From Rhizobium etli_C (GTDB taxonomy: Bacteria > Pseudomonadota > Alphaproteobacteria > Rhizobiales > Rhizobiaceae): a stretch of DNA of 64,000 nucleotides. The DNA lies in the NCBI RefSeq assembly GCF_014198605.1, contig NZ_JACIHU010000004.1. One strand, given 5' to 3'. The notes below the pieces were generated by a model, which did no database searches, was not told where the DNA came from, and saw only the letters and a program-made list of their open reading frames with translations. The position numbers and the translations under genes are program-made. Shown here in pieces: positions 61,028 through 64,000 of the stretch; within the stretch, counting starts at the first letter, position 1, and the number at the start of each line of letters is the position of its first letter.

Positions 61028-62140
61028 ATGTCCGCCTTTTCGCGCTTCACGCCCCTCATCAGCGCCCTGCCCTCCACAGTTCCCTTCGTCGGCCCTGAGG
61101 CCATCGAGCGCCAACGCGGACGTGCCGTCTTGGCACGCATCGGCGCCAACGAGAACGGCTTCGGCCCGGCCCCTTCCGTGCTTGCGGCGATAAGCGAGGA
61201 AGCCGGCAATATCTGGAAATACAATGATCCGGAAAATTTCGCGCTGAGGGAAGCGCTCGGCGCCCATCTCGGCACCTCCCCCGCCAATATCGCCATCGGC
61301 GGCGGCATCGACGAGTTGCTCGGCCAGATCGTCCGGCTGGTGATCGAAGCCGGCGCGCCGGTCGTCACCTCGCTCGGCGCCTATCCGACCTTCAATTTCC
61401 ATGTCGCCGGCTTCGGCGGCCGGCTGGTGACCGTGCCCTATGTCGACGACCGCGAAGATCTCGACGGACTGCTCGATGCCGTCAAGCGCGAGAATGCGCC
61501 GCTCGTCTATTTCGCCAATCCCGACAATCCGATGGGAAGCTGGTGGGACGCCGACAGCATCGTCGCCTTCGCCCGGGCACTGCCCGAGACGACGCTGATG
61601 GTGCTCGACGAAGCCTATAGCGAGACGGGGCCCGCACATTCGCTGCCGTCGATCGCTTCGCTGATCGATCTGCCGAACATCGTGCGCACCCGCACCTTCT
61701 CCAAGGCCTATGGCCTTGCCGGCTCCCGCACCGGCTACGTGATCTCGACGCCGGGCACGGCGCAGGCATTCGACAAGATCCGCAATCATTTCGGCATGAA
61801 CCGGCTGGCAACGGCAGCGGCGCTTGCCGCCCTCAAGGACCAGGCCTATCTCACCGAAGTGGTCGGCAAGATCCATGCGGCGCGGGAGCGGATCGGCCGC
61901 ATCGCCCGGGAAAACGGCCTTGAGCCGCTGCCCTCGGCGACGAATTTCGTGGCGATCGACGCAGGCCGCGACGGCGCTTATGCGCGGGCGATCGTCGACG
62001 GGCTGATGGAGCACGGCGTCTTCATCCGCATGCCCGGTGTGGCGCCGCTCAATCGCTGCATCCGCGTCAGCGTCGGGCCGGAGCCCGACATGGCGCTGTT
62101 CGAGGAAGCGCTGCCGCAGGTGCTGAAGGCGATTGGCTGA
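61028..62140 (+). CDS. PLP-dependent aminotransferase (histidinol-phosphate aminotransferase-like)
   Basis: A 370-residue class I/II aminotransferase. Visible are ANENGFGPAPSVLAAISEE near residue 40, YFANPDNPMGSWW near 157, LDEAYSE near 195 and the PLP Lys in RTFSKAYGLAGSRTGY near 222. HisC2-like enzymes with this layout act on histidinol phosphate or aromatic amino acids. No his genes are nearby, so the exact substrate is unsettled. ATG at 61028 is the plausible start. Confidence 0.9.
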   Translation: MSAFSRFTPLISALPSTVPFVGPEAIERQRGRAVLARIGANENGFGPAPSVLAAISEEAGNIWKYNDPENFALREALGAHLGTSPANIAIGGGIDELLGQIVRLVIEAGAPVVTSLGAYPTFNFHVAGFGGRLVTVPYVDDREDLDGLLDAVKRENAPLVYFANPDNPMGSWWDADSIVAFARALPETTLMVLDEAYSETGPAHSLPSIASLIDLPNIVRTRTFSKAYGLAGSRTGYVISTPGTAQAFDKIRNHFGMNRLATAAALAALKDQAYLTEVVGKIHAARERIGRIARENGLEPLPSATNFVAIDAGRDGAYARAIVDGLMEHGVFIRMPGVAPLNRCIRVSVGPEPDMALFEEALPQVLKAIG

Positions 62141-62141
62141 T

Positions 62142-62188
62142 AAAGCGTGATGCCGAAACGTGTGAACAGTTTTCGGACGATATCATAC
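62142..62188 (+). repeat. Mosaic intergenic repeat, GTGATGCCGAAAC family
   Basis: AAGCGTGATGCCGAAACGTG pairs with TTTTCGGACGATATCAT, right after the aminotransferase stop. Same family as 33807-33854. Confidence 0.65.
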
Positions 62189-62327
62189 TGACAATTTAAC
62201 GAAGAACCGCGGCCGGTGGAGGATATCCGGCCGCGGTGCTCTTCTCCCGGCATCGGCGTTTCAAATCGCCCCGCCAGCCCCTCTTTCAAGGTTGTTATTT
62301 CTGTCGAACCGCCAGCAGGAGACGGTT

Positions 62328-62594
62328 TCAGTGAACCGTCATCCATTCGCGGGCAGCGCGCAGCGCTTCCACGAGCTGCATCTTGTTCATGGTGGCGGCC
62401 ACGTCGGCGCGAAGCTCGGCGGCGCGGTCGTTGCCCTTGATCGCGGCAATGTTCAGCCATTTGTGGGCAGCGACGAGATCGACGACGCAGCCGCGGCCGG
62501 TCGCATACATCAGACCCATTTCGCAGAAGACATCGGCGCTGTTGTCGCCACCCATGGTGGCCGTTTCAGCATTGTGCATTTCAAAGCGTGCCAT
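62328..62594 (-). CDS. Sel1-repeat small protein
   Basis: An 88-residue protein with a Sel1-like motif: EMGLMYATGRGCVVDLVAAHKWLNIAAIKGND (about residues 25-56) is the Gly-Ala-rich alpha/alpha hairpin with the -A-KW----A---G- pattern. It has no signal peptide; the C-terminus is helical. It probably mediates protein contacts. Confidence 0.8.
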   Translation of the reverse strand: MARFEMHNAETATMGGDNSADVFCEMGLMYATGRGCVVDLVAAHKWLNIAAIKGNDRAAELRADVAATMNKMQLVEALRAAREWMTVH

Positions 62595-63038
62595 CGGTTT
62601 TATCCCTGTTAGCCTGTTTATGACTTACCCTGTTTTACCTCCGAACCTTGCCGTCTATCGCGGCTTGCGGCCCTTGCGGTCCGGCGGGTTTGCCCCGCTC
62701 GTTTGATGGCTTCACTATGCCGAACGGCTTTCAAAAAACGCCTAAAATGCATGATTAATTTGAGACAAACAAAGTGCAAACACTTGGTAAAATTGGATTT
62801 TTGTTAAACATCGGATGCCTTGGAGCTTAGGGGTTTTCGTTCCAATTTTACGAAAGATTCAGATTCGAAAATAAACCGATCGTTCATCATAAAATCAGCA
62901 GACGACAGGTTAAATGCCTCGACCTCTCGCTTTTCGTCTGCTTTCGGCGATCTCCGGCGATAGCGTTCACCTGTATTTACCTTTACGTTCGCGTCAGTTA
63001 TTTTCCCGACCGGTCAAAGGGACATCAGGGAGGAAAAG
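62595..63038. other. AT-rich divergent gap between Sel1 and DUF2147 genes
   Basis: A 444-base region with long A/T tracts from 62740 to 62890. No gene or repeat is recognisable. It likely carries both divergent promoters. Confidence 0.5.
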
Positions 63039-63377
63039 ATGATCCGCAGCTTCATTCTCGCCGGCGCCATCGCCATGATCGCGGGCACCGCGCATGCCGA
63101 AGAACCAATCGTCGGCAACTGGAAAACCGCCTCTGGCGAAACGGCGGTGATCGCGGCCTGCGGCGGCAGTTACTGCGTGACGCTGAAAACCGGCAAATAC
63201 AGCGGCCGGAAGATCGGCACGCTTGCCGGCACCGGCGGCAGCTACGCCGGCGAGATCACCGATCCGGCCGCCGACAAGACCTATAGCGGCTCGGGCAAGG
63301 TTTCAGGCAATTCGCTGCGGATGCAGGGCTGCGTCCTGAAAATCCTCTGCAAGTCGCAGACCTGGACGCGGCTCTGA
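63039..63377 (+). CDS. DUF2147 exported protein
   Basis: A 112-residue protein: signal peptide MIRSFILAGAIAMIAGTAHA, then the DUF2147 beta barrel beginning EEPIVGNWKTASGETAVIAACGGSYCVTL and ending CVLKILCKSQTWTRL with conserved cysteines. ATG at 63039 follows GGGAGGA. Function unknown; other members are small periplasmic proteins. Confidence 0.88.
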   Translation: MIRSFILAGAIAMIAGTAHAEEPIVGNWKTASGETAVIAACGGSYCVTLKTGKYSGRKIGTLAGTGGSYAGEITDPAADKTYSGSGKVSGNSLRMQGCVLKILCKSQTWTRL

Positions 63378-63592
63378 TGCGATAAGGCCGACGCAGCAAA
63401 CATCCAAAACGCCCAACCATGCCGGCCGAAATGCCGGCATGCTTCGAAAGCTTCTCCGCCCGCCGATCTTGATGACAACCGCCCGCCCCTGCCCCGCAAG
63501 CTGAACGGTGGATGAACCGGCATCTCAGCACTCGTTCAGCCGCCGCATGAGAAAACTCATGTCATGGTTAGGTTGCCGTATCGGGGCATGAG

Positions 63593-63772
63593 ATGAACCT
63601 CTACATTCTGGCAAGACGTTTCAGCATCATCACGCTGTTCGCAGCAATCTTCGCGGTCACATTTTCGGCGGTCGTCGTGCATGAGGGCGGCGGCGGCACG
63701 CAGTCGCATTTCGGTGCGAGCTATAACTGCCTGGAGAGAAACGGGACCTTCTGCGCGCCGACGGTGCGGTGA
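63593..63772 (+). CDS. Small hypothetical membrane or exported protein, 59 residues
   Basis: ATG at 63593 to TGA at 63770-63772. The N-terminus MNLYILARRFSIITLFAAIF continues AVTFSAVVVHEGGGG, one membrane helix or uncleaved signal, and the C-terminal part has two cysteines (SYNCLERNGTFCAPTVR). The GGGG at 63582-63585 is only a moderate ribosome site. No family recognised; the Cys pair and signal-like helix suggest an envelope protein. Confidence 0.55.
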   Translation: MNLYILARRFSIITLFAAIFAVTFSAVVVHEGGGGTQSHFGASYNCLERNGTFCAPTVR

Positions 63773-63858
63773 GCAGTACAGACAGGGAAGAAGATAAAAA
63801 ATCGATTTCCGCCGGCGCACGTCGTTTGCTTGTCAAAAACAACTCTCTATAATGCGCC

Positions 63859-64000
63859 ATGAACAAACGAATCTCCCCTTTGTCGCCGCTCGACATTTCC
63901 TCTCCATCCCCCTTCCAGCCTGAGAGTTTCGATGATCCCGCCAAGGCCGTCGATACGCTGACCGAACTCTACGAGCGCAATACGGCGTTCCTGATGCAGA
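63859..64000 (+). CDS. amn: AMP nucleosidase, N-terminal part (continues past window)
   Basis: The first 47 codons are visible. SFDDPAKAVDTLTELYERNTAFLMQ is the usual N-terminal segment of alphaproteobacterial AMP nucleosidase, which splits AMP into adenine and ribose 5-phosphate. The catalytic part lies beyond the window, so the call rests on this short stretch. Confidence 0.65.
   Translation, partial: MNKRISPLSPLDISSPSPFQPESFDDPAKAVDTLTELYERNTAFLMQ

Overview
The window is ordinary alphaproteobacterial chromosome, almost certainly from Rhizobium (leguminosarum/etli group). The grounds are high-GC, densely packed genes, a RopA-type porin, a DUF3563 mini-protein, the rpoZ-rsh / acpS-lepB-rnc-era-recO order, an iolR-iolC-iolD-iolE-iolB inositol locus, and several intergenic palindromic repeat families of the kind scattered through rhizobial genomes. 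I see no phage, transposase, CRISPR array, plasmid or symbiosis gene.

Layout. 1-5.4 kb: 3' part of cysS, a MITE-like inverted-repeat element, three tandem translationally coupled GFA/CENP-V-type zinc proteins with a proline iminopeptidase, then citramalate synthase cimA. 5.6-11.2 kb: a RarD-type transporter, a nucleoside-recognition (gate) membrane protein, a metallo-beta-lactamase-fold hydrolase with an alpha/beta hydrolase divergent from a LysR regulator, and a LOG-family protein. 11.3-17.6 kb: a membrane-anchored LysM protein with duplicated modules, an Atm1-type ABC exporter, psd-pssA (phosphatidylethanolamine synthesis) and a 48-residue protein. 17.8-28.7 kb: housekeeping and small genes (YedK-type SOS peptidase, YnfA, NUDIX, TIGR02301-type protein, ygfZ-HD-phosphatase-MscS operon, sodC, EF-hand protein, a decayed EAL-domain remnant, HD hydrolase, MOSC protein, aldo/keto reductase). 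28.7-38.3 kb: a long minus-strand block rpoZ > rsh > DUF3563 > DUF2062 > acpS > lepB > rnc > era > Crp/Fnr regulator > response regulator > recO. 38.6-46 kb: NYN protein, smpB, dapA, lytic transglycosylase, alpha/beta hydrolase, major porin, tRNA-Ser. 46.1-55.7 kb: ferredoxin-reductase-like flavoprotein and the inositol locus. 55.8-64 kb: MATE exporter, two PilZ-type proteins, a LysR regulator, host-attachment-family protein, a PLP aminotransferase, small secreted or Sel1 proteins, and the start of an AMP nucleosidase.

The clearest multi-gene unit is inositol catabolism: a Gfo/Idh/MocA oxidoreductase diverges from iolR, followed by iolC (fused to DUF2090), iolD, iolE and iolB. Four GGAA-N6-TTCC-like sites lie in the oxidoreductase, iolR and iolC upstream regions and nowhere else that I noticed, which fits local IolR repression. 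The idhA and iolA steps are not in the window.

No wholly new system stands out. The points most worth a second look are a terminator-like hairpin with a U-tract placed immediately before the rsh start codon, the repeated-module LysM protein, the triplet of GFA paralogs sharing a C-terminal HPDHDT motif, the EAL remnant, two same-length MITE-like elements, and several small genes.
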